Source: CAZJFC01 sp964545245 (lineage in GTDB: Bacteria > Pseudomonadota > Alphaproteobacteria > Rickettsiales > 21-14-0-20-44-7). From it: DNA of 13,757 nucleotides. Numbering within the stretch: the stretch's first letter is position 1; each line of letters begins with the position of its first letter. Location: contig CAZJFC010000047.1 of the NCBI GenBank assembly GCA_964545245.1, positions 1 through 13,757 of the forward strand. The letters run 5' to 3'. Both the position numbers and the translations under genes were made by a program. Under the pieces are notes generated by a model. It saw only the letters and a program-made list of their open reading frames with translations. It was not told the origin of the DNA and ran no database searches. Of the stretch, positions 7,942-13,757 are shown in pieces.

Positions 7942-9036
7942 ATGCTTTCACTGACCAAACCACCGTCGGAAACAAAGATCGTTGTCGCCATGAGCGGCGG
8001 CGTGGATAGCTCCACGGTCGCGGTGCTGCTGCACAAGGCCGGTTATCAGGTAATCGGCGTAACGCTCCAGCTATATGATTACGGCATGACGGTAGGCAAA
8101 AAAGGCGCGTGCTGCGCCGGGCAGGATATCTACGACGCGAAGACCGTCGCCGAAAAATTCGGTTTTCCGCATTATGTTCTGGATTATGAATCCATATTCA
8201 AACAGGAAGTTATCGACGATTTTGCTGATTCCTATCTGCGCGGCGAAACCCCCATCCCGTGCGTGAAATGCAACCAGTCGGTCAAATTCCGCGATTTGTT
8301 CAAAGTCGCCAAAGACCTTGGCGCAGACGCGCTCGCCACCGGGCATTACGTGCGCCGTGTCGACGGCGAAACCCGCGCCGAGCTGCATATGGCGGAGGAC
8401 AAAAACAAGGACCAGAGCTATTTCCTGTTCGCCACCACGCAGGAGCAGCTTGACTATCTGCACTTCCCGCTGGGCGGCAAAACCAAGGCGGAAACGCGGA
8501 AACTGGCGGAAGAATCCGGCATCCCGATCTTTGATAAGCCGGATTCGCAGGATATCTGCTTCGTGCCGGACGGCAATTATGCGAGCATCGTGCAAAAGCT
8601 CCGCCCCGGCGCGATTGAACCGGGTGATATCATCCATATCGAAAGCGGCAAGGTGCTGGGCAGGCATGAGGGGGTCATCAACTTCACCATCGGCCAGCGC
8701 CGCGGAATCGGCGTGGGTGGAATGGGCGACCCGATCTATGTAGTGAAGCTGGAGCCGGAAACCCGCCGCGTTTACGTGGGGCCGGAATCGGCGTTATCTT
8801 CCGCGACCTTCACCATCAGGAACGTCAACTGGCTGATTGAAAAACCAACAACGCCGATTGACGTTGAGGTGAAGGTGCGTTCTGCGATGCAACCGGTCGC
8901 GGCAAGGGCGTCCGCTAACGGAAGCACCGCAGAAATCAAGCTCTTTTCGCCGCATAAGGCCGTAACTCCCGGTCAGGCCTGCGTTATGTATAGCGGCGAG
9001 CGCGTCGTCGGCGGCGGCTGGATAACCGCAGCCTAG
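7942..9036 (+). CDS. mnmA: tRNA-specific 2-thiouridylase MnmA
   Basis: MnmA puts sulfur on U34 of tRNAs for Lys, Glu and Gln, using ATP to activate the base and sulfur relayed from a cysteine desulfurase. This 364-aa protein has the usual length. The ATP-binding PP-loop SGGVDSS is at residues 18-24. The catalytic cysteine pair is C107 (in PIPCVKCN) and C206 (in SQDICFVPDG). The family segments GHYVRR, KDQSYFL, FTIGQRRGIGVGG and the C-terminal beta-barrel ending GGGWI are all present, so the enzyme should be active. The ATG at 7942 is the natural start because the PP-loop begins only 17 residues later, but there is no Shine-Dalgarno before it. It is divergent from the unknown gene at 7828 and convergent with the Tyr-rich gene, 17 bases away. 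Confidence 0.97.
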   Translation: MLSLTKPPSETKIVVAMSGGVDSSTVAVLLHKAGYQVIGVTLQLYDYGMTVGKKGACCAGQDIYDAKTVAEKFGFPHYVLDYESIFKQEVIDDFADSYLRGETPIPCVKCNQSVKFRDLFKVAKDLGADALATGHYVRRVDGETRAELHMAEDKNKDQSYFLFATTQEQLDYLHFPLGGKTKAETRKLAEESGIPIFDKPDSQDICFVPDGNYASIVQKLRPGAIEPGDIIHIESGKVLGRHEGVINFTIGQRRGIGVGGMGDPIYVVKLEPETRRVYVGPESALSSATFTIRNVNWLIEKPTTPIDVEVKVRSAMQPVAARASANGSTAEIKLFSPHKAVTPGQACVMYSGERVVGGGWITAA

Positions 9037-9053
9037 CGCCAACTTACGCAAAT

Positions 9054-9365
9054 TTATCTCCCGCGCCTGTCACCCCTGCCGCTGCTGATTACGCGGTCAT
9101 TTTTCTTTTTATAGACCACTTTTTTATGCGGCTTGTGGTTATGGTAATGCCTTGGCGGGTAATAATATCTGGGCGGCGAGTAATACACGGGGCGCGAGTG
9201 ATAATATGGATATGGCCTGTAAACCGGATATGGTTCATAATAATAGGCCGGCGTTCCCCAACTGAATGAGAAAAAGCTATTATTATAACCATGCGCATCG
9301 GCGGGCTGCGCGGCGCATGCGCCGATTCCAAGCGCAAGGACGGAGGGCAGTAAAATCTTTTTCAT
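9054..9365 (-). CDS. secreted Tyr/Pro/His-rich low-complexity protein
   Basis: This 103-aa protein begins with a clear export signal, MKKILLPSVLALGIGACAAQ. Cleavage could be by signal peptidase I after ADA (residue 24) or at C17 if IGAC serves as an imperfect lipobox. By hand count the mature part holds 16 tyrosines and 11 prolines in about 79 residues, in loose repeats such as PYPVYRPYPYY and SPPRYYYPPRHY. It then turns basic (HKPHKKVVYKKK) and ends in an Arg/Gly tail. It probably sits in the periplasm or cell envelope; the function is unknown. I chose the ATG at 9365 because AAAGG lies upstream at proper distance and the signal peptide starts there. A longer frame up to 9518 would run across the divergent promoter. 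It is divergent from the entericidin-like gene. Confidence 0.75.
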   Translation of the reverse strand: MKKILLPSVLALGIGACAAQPADAHGYNNSFFSFSWGTPAYYYEPYPVYRPYPYYHSRPVYYSPPRYYYPPRHYHNHKPHKKVVYKKKNDRVISSGRGDRRGR

Positions 9366-9427
9366 GGCGGTTACCTTTGGTGGGTGTTCATAGATATATA
9401 CGGCAGAAAAAAAATAACCCTTCGCGG

Positions 9428-9462
9428 TTGACAAAAAAAATTTTGCAAGCAATATATCGCGC
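9428..9462 (+). promoter_or_regulatory. promoter of the entericidin-like gene, probably leaderless
   Basis: A perfect sigma70-type -35 TTGACA is at 9428-9433. A -10 candidate overlaps 9451-9458 (AATATA at 17-base spacing or TATATC at 19). The gene's ATG follows 4-6 bases later with no Shine-Dalgarno, so the mRNA probably starts at or beside the ATG. The 9366-9462 gap also serves the divergent Tyr-rich gene, which has its own TATATAT stretch near 9390-9400. Confidence 0.6.
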
Positions 9463-9648
9463 ATGAGATATGTAATCGCGATAGCTGTATCAATCAGCCT
9501 TTCAGCCTGCGGCAACACGTTTGACGGTGTCGGCGCTGACCTTGAGAATATGGGTAAAAAGATTCAGGGCAAACCGTCCGAACCGGAGCGCCACCAGCAC
9601 CAGCATAATTACCAGCCTCCGCACCATCCCGCCGGAAACCAGCTTTAA
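9463..9648 (+). CDS. entericidin-like small lipoprotein with His/Gln/Pro tail
   Basis: A 61-aa envelope lipoprotein. The signal peptide ends in the lipobox LSAC (residues 13-16), so C16 should be lipidated. The next residues, GNTFDGVGADLENMGKKIQ, match the short entericidin A/B pattern of small proteobacterial lipoproteins (ACNT-x-x-G-x-G-x-D followed by a short helix). Entericidins have been linked to an antidote/toxin pair and to envelope stress, but for most relatives the role is unknown. Known members end soon after the helix. This one adds about 24 residues rich in His, Gln and Pro, with five histidines. The start is set by the signal peptide and by the promoter immediately upstream. No terminator was seen downstream. 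Confidence 0.8.
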   Translation: MRYVIAIAVSISLSACGNTFDGVGADLENMGKKIQGKPSEPERHQHQHNYQPPHHPAGNQL

Positions 9649-9653
9649 AACTG

Positions 9654-9812
9654 TTATCTCTGGCGCTTTTGCTCTTTTTCCCCAGCTTCCGTGTCTTTCA
9701 CGCATTTCTTTCCGCGCTGCTCTGCCGCCGCGCAAAGCGGGATGAGCGCAATAATCACGGTCATAATTTTTTTGGGATTTATATACTTGATTAGCCAAGC
9801 TGCGGATTGCAT
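9654..9812 (-). CDS. possible small secreted protein, 52 aa
   Basis: An open frame downstream of valS on the same strand codes for 52 residues. A KK pair is followed by a hydrophobic stretch IMTVIIALIPLCAAA and then a highly charged tail with one more cysteine, which is the look of a small exported protein. An internal ATG at 9764 would give a 36-aa version that starts directly at the hydrophobic segment. Neither start has a Shine-Dalgarno, and the upstream edge is nine bases from the palindromic repeat at 9821. It could be a real small gene or a decayed or chance frame, so confidence is low. Confidence 0.22.
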   Translation of the reverse strand: MQSAAWLIKYINPKKIMTVIIALIPLCAAAEQRGKKCVKDTEAGEKEQKRQR

Positions 9813-9820
9813 TCAGGCTA

Positions 9821-9896
9821 CGTCATTGCGAGGAGGCAACGCCGACGAAGCAATCCAGTCTGGATTGCCGCGCTCACGATGTTCGCTCGCAATGAC
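9821..9896 (+). repeat. palindromic dispersed repeat, intergenic copy
   Basis: A 76-bp element bounded by CGTCATTGCGAG (9821-9832) and its inverted partner CTCGCAATGAC (9886-9896). The centre is a perfect palindrome, GCAATCCAG-T-CTGGATTGC (9850-9868). It lies in the 270-base gap between the entericidin-like gene and the end of valS. It matches the copy inside valS best when one of them is reversed. Short palindromes of this ATTGCGAG...GAAGCAATCCAG type are widespread in proteobacterial genomes. It has no coding capacity of its own. Confidence 0.9.
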
Positions 9897-9918
9897 ACTG
9901 TGAATGTTCGCCTGTCCC

Positions 9919-12501
9919 TTAAGCCGCCGCTTCGTCGGCCAGTTCAACGCTGGTTGCACCGGAATCGCTCCATACAATGCTTTGCGCGCTGGTCACGCTG
10001 GCGAGGTCAAACTCAATTGCTTTCAGGCTGGCCGGTGCTTCAAGCCTTTTAACCGGGAATTTTACCGAAACCCCTTTTTCCGATTTCGCCTTGCGCACCG
10101 CGTCAATCACCGCGAGCGCTTCCGCGCCGAGTTTTTCCGCTTCTTCATCTTCGGCAAGGTTCGCTTCCGGCCATGAGCCACGGGTATGGATTGATTCTCC
10201 CCCATAAATAATATGATGCAATTCCTCAGTAATATGCGGCACGAACGGAGCCCATAAACGCAACAATATATCAATGCAGATTCTGATTGCCGCAAGTGCC
10301 GATTGCTGCTGCTCGCTTGTGCCGGTTTCGCCGTAAGAACGCGCCTTCACGATTTCGAGATAGTTATCGCAGAAATCATTCCAGAAGAAATCTTCAATCG
10401 CCATACGGGCTTTTGAATATTCATATTCTTCAAACTGTTCTGTAGTGTTCTTAATAGTTTTGTTCAGGCGTGAAAGAATCCATTTATCCATCACCTCGGT
10501 GATTTTCGCGCCCTCTTTTAACTTGGGCAAATTGATGCTCGCGAACTTGGTCGCGTTCCATAATTTGTTCACCAGCTTGTTGCCGATTTTAAGCACATCT
10601 TCCGAATAAGCCGTATCCGCTCCAAGGTTGGAGGTGGATGCCCAGTAACGCACCACATCCGAAGACTTCGTCTCAATCAGCGGCACCGGGGTGATTACAT
10701 TGCCCTTCGATTTCGACATTTTCGATTTATCTTCCGCCAAACACCAGCCCGATATCATCAGCGTTTTCCACGGGATAGAGTTCTCATGCAGCATCGCCTT
10801 AGTGATGGTGTAGAACGCCCATGTACGGATGATCTCATGCGCCTGCGGCCGCATATCCGCCGGAAAAAGCTTCGCGTGGCGGTTCGCGTCCAATACAAAC
10901 GGGTTGTCCCCGTCATTGCGAGCGGAGCGAAGCAATCCAGTCTGGATTGCCGCGTCGGCTTCGCCTCCTCGCAATGACGCTTCACGGTTAATCCCCTTGC
11001 TCGAAAGCTGCGGCGAAACCGACGACGTCGCCCATGTGTCCATCACGTCAAAGTCAGGCGTTACAAACACTAATTCTTTAGTAGCTTCGTTTTCACAAAG
11101 TATGTGTACACCTGTAGGGTCTATAGAAAGCTCTGCCTTATTAGCTTCATCCTCAGTTAGTTTTCTGTAACCTTTTGGAAGAGTAACAATAGGATTTACA
11201 GGAAGTTGATTAATTTCTGCAGTAAGAATTTTTGGATTAGTACTATCTAAATTTTGCACATACCAAACCGGGAACGGCACGCCGAAATAGCGCTGGCGCG
11301 AGATGCACCAATCCCAGCTAAGCGATTCCGTCCATTGCTCCGCCCTCACCTTCATATATTCCGGATACCATTTGCACTCATTGATTTTGGCAAGCAACGC
11401 GTCTTTCTTATCCACCACCTTCACGAACCATTGGTGGGTCGGGATAATTTCCAGCGGCGCGCCGGAGCGTTCCGCGGTTTTCACCACATGGGTGATTTTC
11501 TTGCGCTCCCCAGCCACAAACCCTTTTTCCTCAAGCAGCCTGAACACAAGGTCACGCGTTTCCTTATTGGCTTTTTTGCCATTTAGTTCCGGGTAATCAG
11601 GCAGGTCAAGCTTGCCATATTTATTCAAAACAATCTTCGTATCCAGCTTATGCTCGCGCCACCATTTAATGTCGGTTTCGTCACCGAACGTACAGCACAT
11701 AACGAATCCCGTGCCTTTTTCCTTATCAACCTTATCATCGGCTACGAACGGCACTTTTGCGCCGAAAAGCGGGGTGATTGCGAATTTGCCTTCATATTTC
11801 GCGAAATTATCCGGGTGAACCATCACTGCCACGCAGGCCGGGAGCATTTCCGGGCGAGTGGTCATGATCTCGATTTTCTCGTCGGAACCGTCAACGCCGA
11901 AATAAATATAATTCTCATATGACTCCAGCTCCTTATCCACAATTTCCGCCTGTGCGATTGCGGTCTGGTCAACCGGGTCCCAGAACATCGGCTGGTATTT
12001 GCGCTCAACCTCGCCTTTCTCAAACAAATCAAGGAAGGAAAGCTGCGAAATCTTGCGGGATTCGTCAGAAATGGTTTCATATTTCTGCCGCCAGTCAACC
12101 GACAAAGCTATTGAATTAAAAAGCTTTTCAAACTCTTTTTCGGCATCCACCACCACTTCCTGGCAGATTTTGATGAATTCCTCGCGCGGCAGGTCGGTCG
12201 CCCGGATTTTCCGCTCTTTTTCCACCAGCCGCTCAGTCGGCAGGCCGTTATCGTCGAACCCCATCGGGTAGAACACGTCAAACCCGCGCATACGCTTATA
12301 CCGCGCGATAAAATCCGCCTGCGTATAGCTGAAAATATGCCCCATATGCAGAATGCCCGAAACCGTCGGCGGCGGGGTATCGATCACGAAAGTTTCGTCG
12401 CGCGGCTTGTCGTCACGCCAGTGGTAAATGCCGGTTTCCTGCCATTTTTTCTGCCATTTTTTTTCATTTTCAGCAAAGCTGTATTTATCTGGAAAATTCA
12501 T
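9919..12501 (-). CDS. valS: valyl-tRNA synthetase, archaeal-like (Rickettsia) type
   Basis: ValRS charges tRNA-Val in the cytoplasm and edits mischarged threonine. The 860-aa class I enzyme shows HMGH (52-55), the GFDDNGLPTERLVEKE segment, the editing-domain TTRPE, WDWCISRQRYFGVPFPVWY, DTWATSS and KMSKS (594-598), followed by an anticodon-binding domain. The IDTPPPTVSG opening and DDNGLPTERLVEK mark the archaeal-like type known from Rickettsia, not the common bacterial type, so the lineage probably acquired it by ancient transfer. Two oddities lie in the middle: an AT-rich stretch (about 11061-11260) and an in-frame 23-codon palindromic repeat (10911-10979, residues about 508-530) in the loop after SSVSPQLSSKG and before LFPADMRPQAHEI. 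All catalytic motifs are intact, so it should work. The ATG at 12501 has GAGG seven bases upstream. It is divergent from the EAL gene and has no recognisable terminator apart from the repeat downstream. Confidence 0.97.
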   Translation of the reverse strand: MNFPDKYSFAENEKKWQKKWQETGIYHWRDDKPRDETFVIDTPPPTVSGILHMGHIFSYTQADFIARYKRMRGFDVFYPMGFDDNGLPTERLVEKERKIRATDLPREEFIKICQEVVVDAEKEFEKLFNSIALSVDWRQKYETISDESRKISQLSFLDLFEKGEVERKYQPMFWDPVDQTAIAQAEIVDKELESYENYIYFGVDGSDEKIEIMTTRPEMLPACVAVMVHPDNFAKYEGKFAITPLFGAKVPFVADDKVDKEKGTGFVMCCTFGDETDIKWWREHKLDTKIVLNKYGKLDLPDYPELNGKKANKETRDLVFRLLEEKGFVAGERKKITHVVKTAERSGAPLEIIPTHQWFVKVVDKKDALLAKINECKWYPEYMKVRAEQWTESLSWDWCISRQRYFGVPFPVWYVQNLDSTNPKILTAEINQLPVNPIVTLPKGYRKLTEDEANKAELSIDPTGVHILCENEATKELVFVTPDFDVMDTWATSSVSPQLSSKGINREASLRGGEADAAIQTGLLRSARNDGDNPFVLDANRHAKLFPADMRPQAHEIIRTWAFYTITKAMLHENSIPWKTLMISGWCLAEDKSKMSKSKGNVITPVPLIETKSSDVVRYWASTSNLGADTAYSEDVLKIGNKLVNKLWNATKFASINLPKLKEGAKITEVMDKWILSRLNKTIKNTTEQFEEYEYSKARMAIEDFFWNDFCDNYLEIVKARSYGETGTSEQQQSALAAIRICIDILLRLWAPFVPHITEELHHIIYGGESIHTRGSWPEANLAEDEEAEKLGAEALAVIDAVRKAKSEKGVSVKFPVKRLEAPASLKAIEFDLASVTSAQSIVWSDSGATSVELADEAAA
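10911..10979 (-). repeat. palindromic repeat inserted in frame in valS
   Basis: A 69-bp element with perfect 12-bp terminal inverted repeats, CGTCATTGCGAG (10911-10922) and CTCGCAATGACG (10968-10979), and the same palindromic centre (10932-10950) as the intergenic copy at 9821. Its length is exactly 23 codons, so it keeps the valS frame and adds SLRGGEADAAIQTGLLRSAR to the protein. The placement is like that of Rickettsia palindromic elements, which also insert into genes in frame, although the sequence is of a different family. No clear target duplication is visible. Confidence 0.92.
11061..11260 (-). other. low-G+C patch inside valS with foreign codon use
   Basis: By hand count 66 of these 200 bases are G or C, while the next 120 bases upstream in the gene are a little above half. 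Codons switch sharply to AT-rich choices (ATA, AGA, CCT, ACT, CTT, TTA) from the CGC, ATC, CCG style around it. The patch encodes the segment from just after FPVWYVQN to VTPDFDVMD, between two conserved catalytic-domain blocks. The frame is open throughout. It may be a recombination tract or a lineage-specific insertion from an AT-rich donor. Confidence 0.7.
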
Positions 12502-12587
12502 CCAAAAGCCTCAGGGTTATTAAAGTTTTGGTAACATTATCCTGATAACCTGAAAAGACAATAGAAAATCAACCAGAACGCGCGTAT

Positions 12588-13652
12588 ATGAAGGATAATT
12601 TCCTGAACTTCAACCTTCCGTGGAATGACAAGGATTCCTACTGGATTTGCGTTGCGCTGGCGGGCGATGATTCCGGGCACGTGCTGGAAAAGGAATTCCT
12701 CAAAGCGGGATATCCCGGCCATTATCTCGACAAAGGCTGTTACGCGGCGGAAGTTTCGCGCCATTGGGGCAAGGCATGGGCGGAGCTTCGGGACGCGGTT
12801 GAGCGCTTGAAATATGACGGGGCGAAGGTTGCGGTTATCGGTTCTGCCGGGCGGCCTTTGCTTGAAGACGTCCGTATGCAGCTTGATGAGGTTGAAAGGA
12901 TCGACGTAATCGCCCGTAATTTATGGCTGGGTGACGCAATCCTTGAAGGGCGCGTCGAGTGCCACTTCCAGCCGATCATTGACCGCGCCGGGCAGGTTTT
13001 CGGTTATGAATCCTTCGTGCGGCTGAAACTGGATGACGGGAAATATATCGGCGGCGCGAAGATCATCGAGGCGGCTAAGGAAAGCAACATCCACCATTAC
13101 CTCGATAAATACCTGCATATCCTTGCCATCAAGACTTTCGCGGAGGCGAATTTGCAGGGCAATTTGTTCGTTAATTTTATCACCGGCTTTATCCAGCTTC
13201 CGCAGAAATACCTTGAAGGGCTTTCCGAGGCGGCGAAGAATTACGGCATAAGCCCGAAACGCCTTGCGCTTGATATTTCGGAAACGCAGCAGGTGCAGGA
13301 CATAAACCAAATTGTTTCGGTAATAAACTACGCAGAATCAAAAGGTTATTCGGTTGCGCTGGATGACATCACCTCGGTTGAGACCTTGGATAACATCCTT
13401 GCGAAAGCGCACGCGGATTATGTCAAGATCGAGCGCATAGTTTCGCAGAAAGCCACAATCCCAAGATATGCCGGGGAGATCAAAACTATCTGCGAGATCG
13501 TCCACGCGCATGGCTCGAAAGTCCTGGCCGAGGGGATTGAAACCCATGCCGTCCACGATGCGCTGGCTGAATGCGGCGTGGATTTGTTCCAGGGCTACCA
13601 TTTCGGCGAGCCGCTGCCTGTAGCGCAGATAGGCATGGCAAAAATCGCATGA
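12588..13652 (+). CDS. EAL-domain protein, possible c-di-GMP phosphodiesterase or sensor
   Basis: A 354-aa soluble protein. Residues about 118-345 form an EAL domain, the fold that hydrolyses or binds cyclic di-GMP. Matches in order are GYESFVRL (E141 in the EAL position), LFVNF (N196), LALDISET (D229 where Glu is usual), ALDDITSVETL (D259-D260), DYVKIE (K280, with E282 for the usual Asp), LAEGIET (E315) and FQGYHFGEP (Q335). Most ligands remain, but EAL has become ESF and the loop-6 sequence FGTGYSS is replaced by ITSVETL. It could be weakly active or only bind the nucleotide. The first 115 residues are not a GGDEF, PAS or other domain I recognise; they include a VAVIGSAGRPLLEDVR stretch. 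No membrane segment is seen. The ATG at 12588 has no Shine-Dalgarno. It is divergent from valS, with an 86-base gap, and is followed by a good terminator. Confidence 0.85.
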   Translation: MKDNFLNFNLPWNDKDSYWICVALAGDDSGHVLEKEFLKAGYPGHYLDKGCYAAEVSRHWGKAWAELRDAVERLKYDGAKVAVIGSAGRPLLEDVRMQLDEVERIDVIARNLWLGDAILEGRVECHFQPIIDRAGQVFGYESFVRLKLDDGKYIGGAKIIEAAKESNIHHYLDKYLHILAIKTFAEANLQGNLFVNFITGFIQLPQKYLEGLSEAAKNYGISPKRLALDISETQQVQDINQIVSVINYAESKGYSVALDDITSVETLDNILAKAHADYVKIERIVSQKATIPRYAGEIKTICEIVHAHGSKVLAEGIETHAVHDALAECGVDLFQGYHFGEPLPVAQIGMAKIA

Positions 13653-13674
13653 GATATATTTTTTGCCCCCGTGC

Positions 13675-13694
13675 GGCGCTACTGCGCCTTTTTT
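13675..13694 (+). terminator. intrinsic terminator of the EAL gene
   Basis: A perfect stem GGCGC-TACT-GCGCC (13675-13688) is followed directly by six Ts (13689-13694), 22 bases after the EAL-gene stop codon. This is a standard Rho-independent terminator on the plus strand. Confidence 0.85.
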
Positions 13695-13723
13695 GGGTGA
13701 CAGGGAACAGGTCACAGGCTACT

Positions 13724-13757
13724 CCCTCTCCCGCTTGCGGGGGAGGGTCGGGGTGGG
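13724..13757. repeat. GC-rich palindromic repeat, cut by the window end
   Basis: CCCTCTCCCGC (13724-13734) pairs with GCGGGGGAGGG (13737-13747) with one G-T wobble, followed by TCGGGGTGGG up to the window edge. This CCCTCTCCC...GGGGAGGG style of hairpin is a common dispersed repeat in proteobacterial genomes. Just before it, GTGAC (13697-13701) and GTCAC (13711-13715) form a smaller inverted repeat, perhaps part of the same element. Its right end is outside the window. Confidence 0.7.

Noticed and set aside
8071..8667. Minus-strand open frame (198 codons) opposite mnmA
   Set aside because: MnmA on the other strand has all catalytic residues; this frame is its shadow.
9366..9518. Longer start for the Tyr-rich protein at 9518
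   Set aside because: It would cross the divergent promoter and the start of the lipoprotein gene. The signal peptide and Shine-Dalgarno place the start at 9365.
9502..9798. Minus-strand frame (98 codons) opposite the entericidin-like gene
   Set aside because: It covers the lipoprotein gene antisense and ends in low-complexity hydrophobic sequence. The lipobox and entericidin motif favour the plus-strand gene.
10107..10295. Minus-strand frame (62 codons) inside the valS 3' region
   Set aside because: Out-of-frame overlap with valS, with no ribosome-binding site or recognisable motif.
9821..10979. CRISPR-like or insertion-sequence reading of the two repeats
   Set aside because: There are only two palindromic copies in opposite orientation, no regular spacers, no cas genes and no transposase frame.

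Overview
The window looks like a chromosomal segment of an alphaproteobacterium of moderate G+C that shares traits with the Rickettsiales side of the class. Two things suggest this. The order addB-addA-trxA is typical of Alphaproteobacteria. The valyl-tRNA synthetase is of the archaeal-like type known from Rickettsia, not the usual bacterial type. No phage, CRISPR, transposase or RNA gene was seen. Most of the window is housekeeping DNA with a few odd pieces, and I do not see a complete new multi-gene system.

Layout. Positions 70-7828 form a minus-strand run that reads, from right to left, as an unknown 192-aa protein, AddB, AddA, thioredoxin and a shortened glutamine-synthetase-like protein. 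AddB and AddA overlap by an ATGA junction and the other gaps are 20-31 bases, so the run is probably one operon. AddAB is a double-strand-break repair helicase-nuclease; thioredoxin is a general disulfide reductant. The glutamine-synthetase-like protein keeps the catalytic-domain residues but lacks the usual N-terminal domain and the C-terminal end.

Positions 7942-9036 (plus strand) carry mnmA, for tRNA 2-thiouridine modification. It converges on a small minus-strand gene for a secreted Tyr/Pro/His-rich protein (9054-9365). That gene is divergent from an entericidin-like small lipoprotein (9463-9648, plus strand) with an extra His/Gln/Pro-rich tail. Positions 9649-9918 hold no confident gene but do hold a 76-bp palindromic repeat.

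Positions 9919-12501 (minus strand) are valS. The gene carries a second copy of the palindromic repeat, 69 bp and exactly in frame, and separately a patch of about 200 bp with much lower G+C than its surroundings. Divergent from valS is an EAL-domain protein (12588-13652) with changed active-site motifs. It is followed by a clear intrinsic terminator and a GC-rich palindromic repeat that runs off the window end.

Expression signals split by gene. Several minus-strand genes have clear Shine-Dalgarno sites. mnmA, the entericidin-like gene, the EAL gene and addB lack one. mnmA and the entericidin-like gene have TATAT boxes just upstream of the ATG, which suggests leaderless transcripts.
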